Shown here: piece by piece, positions 26,559-34,461 of the stretch
How positions within the stretch are numbered: the stretch's first letter is position 1
Layout of the letters: each line of letters opens with the position of its first letter
NCBI RefSeq assembly: GCF_030433685.1
Contig: NZ_JAROCF010000001.1
Location: 2,046,001-2,110,000 of the forward strand
Direction: 5' to 3'
Source: Leifsonia williamsii
GTDB lineage: Bacteria; Actinomycetota; Actinomycetes; Actinomycetales; Microbacteriaceae
Length of the DNA stretch: 64,000 nucleotides
Translations under genes and position numbers: made by a program
Notes under the pieces: generated by a model
Told to the model about the DNA's origin: nothing
Databases searched by the model: none
What the model saw: the letters and a program-made list of their open reading frames with translations, nothing else

Positions 26559-27878
26559 GTGCTGCGGGCGCACGGGCTCGGAGGAGGGGCTGACCTCCCG
26601 ATCCCTCCCGAACTCGCGATCGCGGGCGGCGCTGCCGCGTTGGTGCTGTCGTTCGTCGTGCTGGTGTCGGCGTGGCGGCGACCGCGGTTCGCGGGACCGG
26701 CCGCCGAGGGATCGGCCGCCACCGAGGGGCGGACGCTGCCGAGGACGACGGCGGTGGTCGACCACCCCGCCACCCGATGGAGCGTCCGGATACTGGGCGC
26801 GGCGCTCTTCCTCTTCGCGGCGACGGCCGCCGTCCTGGGGCAGGACAACCTGACCAATCCTGTCTTCGGGATCGTGTACGTGTGGCTGTGGGTGGGGATC
26901 GTGCCTGCCTCCCTGCTATTCGGGCCGTTCTACCGGGCGATCAGCCCGGTGCGGACGGCGCACCTGGTGCTGTCGAGGATCTCCGGCAACGATCCCGGGA
27001 GCGGGGTGGTGCGCGCGCCGCGGCGGCTCGGGCTCTGGCCGGCGGCGGTCGGACTGTTCGCCTTCGTGTGGCTGGAGCTCGTCGTGCCCGACGGGACGGC
27101 ACTGGCCACGGTGAACCTGTGGTTCACCGTGTACCTGCTGGTGACCTTCATCGGGGCGTCGGTGTTCGGGACGCGGTGGCTGGAGCAGGCGGACCCGTTC
27201 GAGGTCTTCTCGACGCTGGTCGGCCGGCTGTCGCCGTGGGGACGCTCGGACGGAGGGTTGCTGGTCGTACGCAACCCGTTCCGCAACCTCGCCGGCACGC
27301 CGGTCGAGAGCGGGCTCGTCGCAGTGGTCGCCGTCCTGCTCGGAAGCACGGCCTTCGACAGCCTCCACTCGTCGAGCGGGTGGCTGAGCTTCGTGCAGGC
27401 GGCGCCGGTCGACGCGTTCGTGCTGAACTCTGCGGCGCTGCTGCTCACGTGCGCGGTGGTCGGCGCGGTGTTCGCCCTGGCGTCCGGCTTCCGCGCCGGG
27501 GAGCTGGCTCATTCGCTGGTGCCGATCATCATCGGGTACTTCGTGGCGCATTACCTGTCGTACTTCGTGGAGGTCGGGCAGCAGACGCTCATCTACGCGA
27601 GCGACCCGCTGTCCGACGGTGCCGACCTGTTCGGGACCCGGTCGTGGGAGGTCGACTACTGGCTGTCGTACCAGGTGACACTGCTCGCGTCGGTGAAGGT
27701 GGTCGCGATCGTCGCCGGGCACGTGGTCGGGGCGGTCTCGGCGCACGACCGGTTCCTCGCGGTGCTGCCGGTGGGGCGGCGCGTGACCGGGCAGCTCCCG
27801 CTGCTCGCCGTGATGGTGCTGTACACCTTCACCGGGCTGTATCTGCTCTTCGGCGGGCCCAGCGCCCCCGCGCAGTGA
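26559..27878 (+). CDS. Polytopic membrane protein, conserved in actinobacteria
   Basis: 439-residue protein with about ten predicted membrane helices. It opens with RAHGLGGGADLPIPPELAIAG, the start of a widespread actinobacterial membrane family sometimes labelled fenitrothion hydrolase without clear proof. Another conserved-looking block is PVFGIVYVWLWVGIVPASLL. Function unknown. Its GTG is immediately after the lipoprotein stop, so the two are coupled. Position downstream of a copper-dependent oxidase suggests a possible link to metal handling or surface assembly; this is inference. Confidence 0.65.
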   Translation: MLRAHGLGGGADLPIPPELAIAGGAAALVLSFVVLVSAWRRPRFAGPAAEGSAATEGRTLPRTTAVVDHPATRWSVRILGAALFLFAATAAVLGQDNLTNPVFGIVYVWLWVGIVPASLLFGPFYRAISPVRTAHLVLSRISGNDPGSGVVRAPRRLGLWPAAVGLFAFVWLELVVPDGTALATVNLWFTVYLLVTFIGASVFGTRWLEQADPFEVFSTLVGRLSPWGRSDGGLLVVRNPFRNLAGTPVESGLVAVVAVLLGSTAFDSLHSSSGWLSFVQAAPVDAFVLNSAALLLTCAVVGAVFALASGFRAGELAHSLVPIIIGYFVAHYLSYFVEVGQQTLIYASDPLSDGADLFGTRSWEVDYWLSYQVTLLASVKVVAIVAGHVVGAVSAHDRFLAVLPVGRRVTGQLPLLAVMVLYTFTGLYLLFGGPSAPAQ

Positions 27879-27891
27879 TTACGCTGACCGC

Positions 27892-28182
27892 ATGTACGCG
27901 GTCACCTTCTACGACATGGACGCCGACGCCGGGCCCGCGCTGTTCGAGCGGGTGAGGGAGGTGTACCCGCGGCATCGTGCCTACCTGGACGCGTTCGCGA
28001 CGGGCGGCGAGATCCTGCTGATCGGACCGCTCGGGCCCACGCCGGCGGGCGGCGCGATGGCGATCTTCCGGTCGCGGGAGGCGGCCGAGCGGTTCGTGAG
28101 CGGTGATCCGTTCGTGCTGGAGGGGATCGCCGAGCGCTATCGGATCGTCGACTGGGATCCGCTGGTGTTCGCGGAGGCGTGA
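27892..28182 (+). CDS. YciI-like protein
   Basis: A 96-residue alpha+beta barrel protein of the YciI type (start YAVTFYDMDAD; HRAYLDAFATGG; FRSREAAERFVSGDPFV; C-terminal WDP). Members are small dimeric proteins with a His-Asp pair and unknown or varied functions. TACGCT at 27881-27886 lies 5 nt before the ATG, so it may have its own leaderless promoter inside the end of the upstream gene. Convergent with mutY. Confidence 0.8.
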   Translation: MYAVTFYDMDADAGPALFERVREVYPRHRAYLDAFATGGEILLIGPLGPTPAGGAMAIFRSREAAERFVSGDPFVLEGIAERYRIVDWDPLVFAEA

Positions 28183-28204
28183 GCGGCGGAGGCGTGAGCG
28201 GCGG

Positions 28205-29074
28205 TCAGGGCAGCGTGTAGCCTCCCGCAGCCTCCACCGCCAGGCCGTCGGCGAGCAGGCCGGCGAGCGCCCGGTCGCGTTGGGCGGCGTCGTGCCAGAC
28301 GCGCTCCAGCTCGGCGGCGGTGACGGGGAGGTGGGAGGCGCGCAGCTCGGCGAGGATCAGGCCGCGGACCTGCCGGTCGCTGCCCTCGTACTTCTTCTGC
28401 ACCGCCTTGCGCGGCCCCTCGTACGGCGGATAGCCGGCGGCGCGCCACGCGCAGCGGTCGGCCAGCGGGCAGGCGTCGCAGCGCGGGGAGCGGGCGACGC
28501 ACACGATCGCGCCGAGCTCCATCATCCCGGCGTTGAAGGCGGCTGCGACCGCGCGGTCGCGGGGGAGAAGCGCCTCCATCGCCGCAAGGTCGCGCTTGGC
28601 ACTCGGCGGGCCGGGCTCGCCCTGGGCGTCGATCGCGCGCGCGATCACGCGCCGGATGTTGGTGTCGACGACGGGATGGCGCTCGCCGTAGGCGAAGACG
28701 GCGACCGCGCGGGCCGTGTAGTCGCCGATGCCGGGGAGCGCCAGGAGCTCGGGCACGTCGTCGGGGACGACGCCGCCGTGCCGCTCGGTGATCGCGGTCG
28801 CCGCGGCGTGCAGCCAGAGGGCGCGGCGCGGGTAGCCGAGCGAGCGCCAGGCGCGCACCGCCTCCCCGGGCGGGACCGCGGCGAGGTCGGCGGGGGTCGG
28901 CCAGCGGCTCAGCCACTCCTCGAGGTGGGGGATGACGCGGGTGACCGGGGTCTGCTGCAGCATGAACTCGCTGACGAGGGTGCCCCAGGCGGTGAAGCCG
29001 TCCCTCCGCCATGGGAGGTCGCGGCGGTTCGCGTGGTACCAGTCGACGACGGTCTCGGCGAAGGAAGCTGGCAC
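28205..29074 (-). CDS. mutY: A/G-specific adenine glycosylase
   Basis: Repair glycosylase that removes A mispaired with 8-oxoG. Signature MLQQTPVTRVIP, helix-hairpin-helix LPGIGDYTARAV, catalytic Asp in VVDTNIRRV, and a 4Fe-4S cluster motif C-x6-C-x2-C-x5-C (CVARSPRCDACPLADRC). About 289 aa; the NUDIX-like 8-oxoG recognition domain of longer MutY proteins appears absent, as in many actinobacteria. GTG 29074 is preferred because the TAGCCT box (29086-29081) is then 6 nt upstream; GTG 29080 is the alternative. Confidence 0.92.
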   Translation of the reverse strand: MPASFAETVVDWYHANRRDLPWRRDGFTAWGTLVSEFMLQQTPVTRVIPHLEEWLSRWPTPADLAAVPPGEAVRAWRSLGYPRRALWLHAAATAITERHGGVVPDDVPELLALPGIGDYTARAVAVFAYGERHPVVDTNIRRVIARAIDAQGEPGPPSAKRDLAAMEALLPRDRAVAAAFNAGMMELGAIVCVARSPRCDACPLADRCAWRAAGYPPYEGPRKAVQKKYEGSDRQVRGLILAELRASHLPVTAAELERVWHDAAQRDRALAGLLADGLAVEAAGGYTLP

Positions 29075-29081
29075 CTCCACA

Positions 29082-29123
29082 GGCTACGCGAATGCGGCTA
29101 CGCGAACGCGGCTACGCGAAGCC
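29082..29123. repeat. 14-bp tandem repeat in a divergent promoter
   Basis: Three copies of GGCTACGCGAANGC (29082-29095, 29096-29109, 29110-29123) between mutY and the kinase-like gene. On the minus strand each copy contains a TAGCC core and the copy nearest mutY supplies its -10-like TAGCCT. A 9-bp hairpin GGCCGGGCG / CGCCCGGCC (29133-29159) lies next to the + strand -10 box. Confidence 0.7.
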
Positions 29124-29172
29124 GGGACTGCGGGCCGGGCGCGCGGCGGTCGCCCGGCCTATGCTCGGGGGC

Positions 29173-29742
29173 ATGAGACTGCCGCCGACGCCGCGCGTGC
29201 TGTTCCTGCGGGAGCTGGTGGGGGAGGTGCTGCGCGTCGCACCGCTCGGCCGGGTGATCGTCGCGGTGGACGGGCGCGGGGTGGAGCGGTTCGCGGACGC
29301 GCTCGCGGAGGTGTTCGAAGAGGCGGGGAACGACACCTTCCGCGCCTCCATCACCGACTTCCACCGGCCGCGCGCCGACCGCACCCGGCTCGGGCCGGAG
29401 ACGCCGGAGTCGTACTACCGCCATTCGTACGACTACCGGACGCTGCGGAGGGTGCTGCTCGACCCCTTCCGGCTGGCGGGGAGCACGGGGTTCCAACTGG
29501 CGGCGTTCGACGAGGTGCGCGACGTTCCGGTGGAGAGCCGATGGCTGACCGCCGGTCCGGACGCGGTGCTGATCATCGACGGCGAATTCCTGCTGCGGCC
29601 GGAGCTGCGCGACCGATGGGACGCGTCGGTGCTGGTCGTGAGCGCGCCCGAGGACCCGGTCTACGAGGCCGACGCCCGTCCGCGGGAGCATTCCGACCTC
29701 CTGGTCGACAACTCCGACCCCGCGCACCCGATCAGGGCCTGA
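29173..29742 (+). CDS. Uridine kinase-like protein without a P-loop
   Basis: 189-residue protein resembling the uridine/phosphoribulokinase fold: IVAVDGRGVERFADALAEVF at the usual P-loop place, DFHRPRADRTR, YYRHSYDYRTLRRVLLDP, and a Walker B-like VLIIDGEFLL. Where family kinases have GxGKT, this one has GRGVERF, so the phosphate-binding Gly/Lys residues are missing and activity is doubtful. ATG 29173 is supported by TATGCT (29160-29165) 7 nt upstream; an in-frame ATG at 29161 would overlap that box. Confidence 0.7.
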   Translation: MRLPPTPRVLFLRELVGEVLRVAPLGRVIVAVDGRGVERFADALAEVFEEAGNDTFRASITDFHRPRADRTRLGPETPESYYRHSYDYRTLRRVLLDPFRLAGSTGFQLAAFDEVRDVPVESRWLTAGPDAVLIIDGEFLLRPELRDRWDASVLVVSAPEDPVYEADARPREHSDLLVDNSDPAHPIRA

Positions 29743-29744
29743 CC

Positions 29745-29804
29745 GCCGAGTACGCGGAAAGTCGCCCGGAAGCGGCCGAGTACGCGGATTCTGCGCGTAC
29801 TCGG
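29745..29804. terminator. Dispersed palindromic element / terminator, copy 1
   Basis: GCCGAGTACGCGG occurs at 29745-29757 and again 30 bp later at 29775-29787; the second copy pairs with the inverted CGCGTACTCGG (29794-29804) as an 11-bp stem with 7-nt loop GATTCTG. Lies between convergent stops. A closely related element is at 37114-37177. Confidence 0.7.
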
Positions 29805-29826
29805 GGGTTGCCTTGCCGGGGCAGCG

Positions 29827-30834
29827 CTAGTCGAGGAGGGGGCGGAGGCGGTCGGCGACGGTGGCGGGCGGCAGGAAGGCGCCGCGGACCTCCACCTCGT
29901 GCACCAGAGCGGTGAGCATGGCGTTGATCGGAGCGGGCCGGCCGATCGCCCTCGCCTCGGCGACGACCGCGCCGTTCAGGAAGTCGATCTCGCTCAGCTG
30001 GCCGCGGCGGATGCTCTGCAGGGTCGATCCGGGGTTCGGGGTGGCGCCCATCCGCCTCCGCATCAGCAGGGGAACGGCCTGCGCGGCCCACCGCGGAGCG
30101 CGGGCGAGGAAGCGGAGGATGCGGTCGTCGAGGCCCTGGATGCTGCCGTAGTGGACGCCGCGGGCGAGGCCGATGCGGGTCGCCTCCTGCATGCTCGCGG
30201 TCACGATGCGGCGCAGGGCCGGGTCGCTCAGCGTCTCCTGCACGCTCAGGCCGGTGATGGCCGGCATGGCGTTGATCTGGTTGACGATGAGCTTCGTCCA
30301 CTGCGCGCCCGTGAAGTTGGGGATCGCGAAGGCGGGCATCGCCGAATTCAGGATGCGGGCGGCGTCGACGGCGACGCGAGGGGCGTCACCGCTGCCGGCG
30401 CCGAGGTAGGTGTTGGCTGCGGTGGTGACGGTGACGCGGCCCGGTGAGAGGAAGCTTGCGGCGTACAGCGCCAGTGCGCCGACGCAGTGCGAATGCGGCA
30501 GGAGGCGCATGGCGTCGTGGAGCCCGGTGAGACCGTTCTGCACGATGACGACCGTGATGCCCTGCAGGAGCGCGGCGTTCTCGGTGATCGCGGCCTCGGC
30601 GTCCTGCGCCTTGGTGCAGACGAAGGCGAGTTCGGGGGCGGTCGTGAGGGTCTCGGCGGCGGCGGCGGGATGCGCGGTGTGCGCGCCCCAGCCTCCGTCG
30701 AGCTGGAGGCCGTGCTCGCGGATCGCGGCGAGGTGCTCGCCCCGAGCGGTCACCGCGACCTCGTGCCCGGCCCGGTCGAGCAGGGCGGCGATGGTGCCGC
30801 CGATGGCCCCCGCTCCGATGACGCCGATCCGCAT
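29827..30834 (-). CDS. 2-dehydropantoate 2-reductase family protein
   Basis: 335-residue ApbA/PanE-type NADPH reductase. Rossmann start MRIGVIGAGAIGGTIAALL, TKAQDAE, and IVQNGLTGLHD; the C-terminal helical domain includes KLIVNQINAMPAITG (candidate catalytic Lys) and PGSTLQSIRRGQLSEIDFLNG. Pathway could be pantothenate synthesis (ketopantoate to pantoate), but paralogues with other substrates are common and no pan genes are nearby. TAGGCT (30846-30841) is 6 nt before the ATG; GGAGG is also present. Confidence 0.85.
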   Translation of the reverse strand: MRIGVIGAGAIGGTIAALLDRAGHEVAVTARGEHLAAIREHGLQLDGGWGAHTAHPAAAAETLTTAPELAFVCTKAQDAEAAITENAALLQGITVVIVQNGLTGLHDAMRLLPHSHCVGALALYAASFLSPGRVTVTTAANTYLGAGSGDAPRVAVDAARILNSAMPAFAIPNFTGAQWTKLIVNQINAMPAITGLSVQETLSDPALRRIVTASMQEATRIGLARGVHYGSIQGLDDRILRFLARAPRWAAQAVPLLMRRRMGATPNPGSTLQSIRRGQLSEIDFLNGAVVAEARAIGRPAPINAMLTALVHEVEVRGAFLPPATVADRLRPLLD

Positions 30835-30872
30835 GCCTCCAGCCTATTCGGGAGGGCCTGCAGGGAACGAGT

Positions 30873-30919
30873 TGGCGCGACATGCCGCCTCCGAGTGGGG
30901 GGGGCGGCATGTCGCGCCA
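30873..30919. terminator. Strong hairpin between MFS and reductase genes
   Basis: A 17-bp perfect stem (30873-30889 with 30903-30919; core GGCGCGACATGCCGCC) and a G-rich 13-nt loop. It separates two minus-strand genes, so it likely ends the MFS transcript. Confidence 0.75.
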
Positions 30920-30937
30920 CGTGGATGGAGCTGAGGG

Positions 30938-32449
30938 TCAGTCGGCGAGGACCGGGGCGGGTTCGGCGTGCTCGGCGGCGCGGAGCGCGGCGGCGCCGGC
31001 CGCGCCGATGGGCGCGGAAGCGGCGGCGGAGGCGGCGGCCGCGGCGGCCGCGGCGCGACGGTTCGGGAGGGCGAGAGCGATGAGCGCGGCGGCGGCGAGG
31101 GCGGCGGCGCCGACCCAGACCGCGGGGACCGCGGCGTCGACGTAGCCGGTCGGCGTCAGCGTGCCTCCGGCGCCGGTGAACACCGCGGTCAGCACCGCGA
31201 CGCCGAGGGCGACGCCGATCTCGCGGAGGGTGGAGTTGGCCCCGGAGGCCTTCGCGTGGTCGGCGGTGCGCATGTTCGCGAGCACCGCGGTCGAGCTCGG
31301 TGCGAACACCAGGCCCATGCCGATGCCGGCGAGGAGGAAGGGCGGCCACATCTCGGAGTAGGGCAGGTCCGCCGCGAGGGTGATCGCGATCCAGCCCATG
31401 GCGACGGCCATCAGGGTGAGGCCGGCGACTATCGGGAGGCGGGTGCCCGTCCGCGACGAGAGCAGGCCGGTCAGCGGCGCGACTACCATCGGCGCGAGGG
31501 TCCACGGCATCGTCATGACGCCGGCTTCGAGCGGGGTGTGGCCCTGCACGACCTGCAGGAACTGGATCAGGATGAAGATCGCCCCGAAGATGCCGAAGCT
31601 GAACGTCGCGCCGACGAGGTTCGCCACCGTGAAGCTGCGGTCGCGGAACAGTCGCAGCGGCAGCAGCGGGGCGGAGGCGCGGCGCTCCCAGAGCACGAAC
31701 GCCACGAGCAGGGCGGCGCCGGCGATCAGGGGGATCAGCACCTCCGCGCTGCTCCAGCCCGCGTCGTTGCCGCGCACGATGCCGTAGACCACGCCGAGCA
31801 CGCCCGGCCCGGCGAGGAGCAGCCCGACGAGGTCGGCGCGGACGCGTGCGCCGAAGCTGTTCGGCAGCGCGGCGAGGACGAGCGGGACTGCGATCACGCC
31901 GAGCGGGACGTTCAGCCAGAAGATCGCCTGCCAGTTCCAGCCTTCGACGACCGCGCCTCCGATCAGCGGGCCGAGCGCAACGCCGAGGCCGGAGATTCCG
32001 CCCCAGATCCCGATCGCCACCGGTCGGAGGCCCTCGCTGACGCTGCCGGCCAGCAGGGTGAGGGAGAGGGGGAGGAGGGCCGCCGCGCCGACGCCCTGCA
32101 CCGCACGGGCGGCGATGAGCATCCACGGCTCCGTCGAGAGGGCCGCCGCCGCGCTCGCGAGCGTGAAGACGGTGATGCCGGCGAGGAAGACGCTGCGCCT
32201 CCCGAACCGGTCGCCCAGGCCGACGGCCATGAGCATGAGGGTCGCGAAGGTCAGCGTGTAGGCGTTGACGACCCACTGCAGCTCCTCGATGGAGGCGGTG
32301 AGGTCCTTCGCGATCACGGGGAGGGCGCTGGTGACGACGAGGTTGTCGAGCGTCGCCATGAACATCGGGAGCGATGCGGCGACGATGGCGAGCCACACCG
32401 GGATGCGGCGACGTGCCGCTGCGGGCGGCTCGGCGAGGGAGGCGGTCAT
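30938..32449 (-). CDS. MFS drug efflux transporter, DHA2 (14-TM) family
   Basis: 503-residue proton-linked efflux pump of the EmrB/QacA type. Motif A-like GLGDRFGRRSVFLAG, motif D1-like MATLDNLVVTSALPVI in helix 1, and motif C-like GISGLGVALGPLIGGAVVEGWNWQ are visible, with about 14 membrane helices. ATG 32449 has GGAG upstream. The divergent tetR gene and the two palindromes between them indicate repression by that regulator. Substrate unknown; multidrug export is the family expectation. Confidence 0.9.
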   Translation of the reverse strand: MTASLAEPPAAARRRIPVWLAIVAASLPMFMATLDNLVVTSALPVIAKDLTASIEELQWVVNAYTLTFATLMLMAVGLGDRFGRRSVFLAGITVFTLASAAAALSTEPWMLIAARAVQGVGAAALLPLSLTLLAGSVSEGLRPVAIGIWGGISGLGVALGPLIGGAVVEGWNWQAIFWLNVPLGVIAVPLVLAALPNSFGARVRADLVGLLLAGPGVLGVVYGIVRGNDAGWSSAEVLIPLIAGAALLVAFVLWERRASAPLLPLRLFRDRSFTVANLVGATFSFGIFGAIFILIQFLQVVQGHTPLEAGVMTMPWTLAPMVVAPLTGLLSSRTGTRLPIVAGLTLMAVAMGWIAITLAADLPYSEMWPPFLLAGIGMGLVFAPSSTAVLANMRTADHAKASGANSTLREIGVALGVAVLTAVFTGAGGTLTPTGYVDAAVPAVWVGAAALAAAALIALALPNRRAAAAAAAASAAASAPIGAAGAAALRAAEHAEPAPVLAD

Positions 32450-32466
32450 GAGAGCTCCATCGGGTT

Positions 32467-32510
32467 GTAATCGAATGATTACTCCGTACGATAAGTAATC
32501 GGCTGATAAC
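32467..32510. promoter_or_regulatory. Double TetR-type operator between MFS and tetR
   Basis: Two inverted repeats: GTAATC-GAAT-GATTAC (32467-32482, perfect) and GTAATC-GGCT-GATAAC (32495-32510, one mismatch), 28 bp centre to centre. On the minus strand TTGACA (32518-32513) is a good -35 box with TATCGT 18 bp away, so the second palindrome fills the MFS promoter spacer. The tetR start at 32520 is also close. Confidence 0.75.
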
Positions 32511-32519
32511 CTGTCAAGA

Positions 32520-33149
32520 GTGAGCGACAAGATCAGCGAACGGATCTCCTCCGCCGAACGGCGTGAGCAGATCCTCGGCGCGGCGGCCGTGGTGTTCGGC
32601 GAGCGCGGTTATTTCGGCGCGACCACCGACCAGGTGGCGCGGGCGGCCGGCATCAGCCAGCCGTACGTGGTGCGCATGTTCGGCAGCAAGGAGAACCTGT
32701 TCGTCGAGGTGCTCGGCCGGTCGCTCGACAAGCTGCTCACGGCCTTCGCGGAGACGCTCGACCAGTGGAAGGCCGACGGGAGGCCGACGAGCGACGATCC
32801 GGCGTACAACGAGCTCGCCCGCCGTCTCGGACTGGCGTACGTCAACCTCATCGAGGACCGCGGCATCCTGCTCTCGCTCATGCAGGCGTTCAGCATGGGC
32901 CACGACGCGGCGATCGGCGGCAGGGCGCGTGACGGCTTCATCACGATCTACCGGATGCTGCGCGAGGAGGGCGGCTTCGCGGCCGACGACGCACGCTCCT
33001 TCCTCGCGGAGGGCATGCTGCTGAACACGCTGCTCGGCCTGCGCCTCCCCGACGAGTACGGCCACGACGCCTGCGCGACCGAGCTCCTGGAGAGCACCTT
33101 CCGCACCAAGCTCGACCTCGTGCTGCAGGCGACGGGAGGCCCCGCATGA
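32520..33149 (+). CDS. TetR family transcriptional regulator
   Basis: 209-residue TetR regulator. N-terminal helix-turn-helix (about 11-58): RREQILGAAAVVFGERGYFG, TDQVARAAGISQPYVVRMFGSKENL. The C-terminal ligand domain (IEDRGILLSLMQAFSMGHD) is typical of regulators of efflux pumps. GTG start. It should repress the divergent MFS gene through the palindromes at 32467-32510. Its stop overlaps the truB ATG (ATGA), so this regulator may be translated with an essential tRNA-modification gene. Confidence 0.9.
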   Translation: MSDKISERISSAERREQILGAAAVVFGERGYFGATTDQVARAAGISQPYVVRMFGSKENLFVEVLGRSLDKLLTAFAETLDQWKADGRPTSDDPAYNELARRLGLAYVNLIEDRGILLSLMQAFSMGHDAAIGGRARDGFITIYRMLREEGGFAADDARSFLAEGMLLNTLLGLRLPDEYGHDACATELLESTFRTKLDLVLQATGGPA

Positions 33150-34054
33150 CCGCCAGCGGACTGCTCCTCGTCGACAAGCCGGGAGGCTGGACCAGCCACG
33201 ACGTCGTCGCGCGCACCCGCAGGCTGGCCGGCACGCGCAAGGTCGGCCATGCGGGGACGCTCGACCCGATGGCGACCGGGCTGCTCATCCTCGGCGTCAA
33301 CTCCTCGACCCGGCTGCTCACCTACATCGTCGGCGCCGACAAGGAGTACCTCGCGACCATCCGGCTCGGCTCATCGACCACGACCGACGACGCCGAGGGG
33401 GAGACCGTCGCCGAGGCCGCCCCGGAGGCGCTCGCCGCGGTGACGAAGGACGCCGTCCTCGACGGCATCGCCGCGCTGACCGGCGAGATCGAGCAGGTGC
33501 CGAGCGCGGTCAGCGCGATCAAGGTCGACGGCAAGCGGGCCTACGCCCGGGTGCGGGCCGGCGAGGAGGTCGTGCTGGAGCCGCGTGCGGTGACCGTCAG
33601 CGAGTTCGAGCTGCTGGGCGTCGACCGCTTGGCCGCCGCCATCGACCTGCAGGTGCGCGTCGTGTGCTCCTCCGGGACCTACATCCGCTCGCTCGCCCGC
33701 GACCTCGGCGCCGCTCTGGGCGTCGGCGGGCACCTGACTGCTCTGCGACGCACGCGTGTCGGCGCGTACCACGTGCGGGACGCGCACGACCTCGATACGC
33801 TCGACGTCGGCGCGGCCCTGATCCCCGCCGCCGACGCGGCCTCCCGGCTGTTCGAGCGGCTGGAGCTCACCGAGCAGCAGGCGATCGACCTCACGCACGG
33901 CCGCCGCATCCACATCGCCGACCGGGAGGGACCCGGAGGCGAGCCCGTCGCGGCGATCGCGCCGAGCGGGCATCTCGTGGGGCTCGTCGAGTTCCGCGGA
34001 AAGGAAGCGAGGACCCTGGTGAACTTCCCGGCCGACGAGATCGCGACCGCATGA
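33146..34054 (+). CDS. truB: tRNA pseudouridine(55) synthase
   Basis: Makes pseudouridine 55 in the T-loop of tRNA. Start SGLLLVDKPGGWTSHDVV, catalytic Asp40 in GHAGTLDPMATGLL, then KRAYARVRAGEEV, SSGTYIRSLARDLG and LTALRRTRVGAY. A C-terminal extension to 302 aa resembles a PUA-like end. It overlaps tetR by 4 nt upstream and a membrane protein gene by 4 nt downstream. Together with ribF it looks like the detached distal half of the nusA-infB-rbfA-truB-ribF cluster. Confidence 0.95.
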   Translation: MTASGLLLVDKPGGWTSHDVVARTRRLAGTRKVGHAGTLDPMATGLLILGVNSSTRLLTYIVGADKEYLATIRLGSSTTTDDAEGETVAEAAPEALAAVTKDAVLDGIAALTGEIEQVPSAVSAIKVDGKRAYARVRAGEEVVLEPRAVTVSEFELLGVDRLAAAIDLQVRVVCSSGTYIRSLARDLGAALGVGGHLTALRRTRVGAYHVRDAHDLDTLDVGAALIPAADAASRLFERLELTEQQAIDLTHGRRIHIADREGPGGEPVAAIAPSGHLVGLVEFRGKEARTLVNFPADEIATA

Positions 34055-34419
34055 TCGAGTGGTTCACGACGGTCCAGGTGGTGGTGGCCGTCCTCGCGGG
34101 TCTGCTGTGCCTGGTGCTCGGGCTGGCCGGGCGCTCGCCCAACGACTTGTCGATGGGCGCCGTCGCGCTCGTGGAGCTGCTGCTGCTCGCGCAGGTCGTG
34201 ATCGCCCTGATCGCGCCCGCGGCGGGCAACCCGCCCTCGGGCAGCCTTCCGGAGTTCTGGATCTACCTCATCTCGGCCGTCATCCTCCCGGCGGCCGGCG
34301 GCTTCTGGGCGCTGATCGAGCGCAACCGCTGGAGCACGGTCATCCTCGGCGGCGTCTGCCTCGCCATCGCGGTCATGGTGTACCGGATGGGACAGATCTG
34401 GTTCGTGCAGGGCGCCTGA
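34051..34419 (+). CDS. Small membrane protein, conserved next to truB/ribF
   Basis: 122 residues with four predicted membrane helices (VVVAVLAGLLCLVLGLAG, AVALVELLLLAQVVIALIAP, FWIYLISAVILPAAGGFWAL, VILGGVCLAIAVMVY). No domain recognised. ATG overlaps the truB stop (ATGA), so it is translated with truB. The sequence is strongly hydrophobic and reads as a real gene, but no function can be given. Confidence 0.75.
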   Translation: MIEWFTTVQVVVAVLAGLLCLVLGLAGRSPNDLSMGAVALVELLLLAQVVIALIAPAAGNPPSGSLPEFWIYLISAVILPAAGGFWALIERNRWSTVILGGVCLAIAVMVYRMGQIWFVQGA

Positions 34420-34461
34420 GGACGTTCAGGGGGACACGGGGCCGCCGGTAGAATCGAAGCG

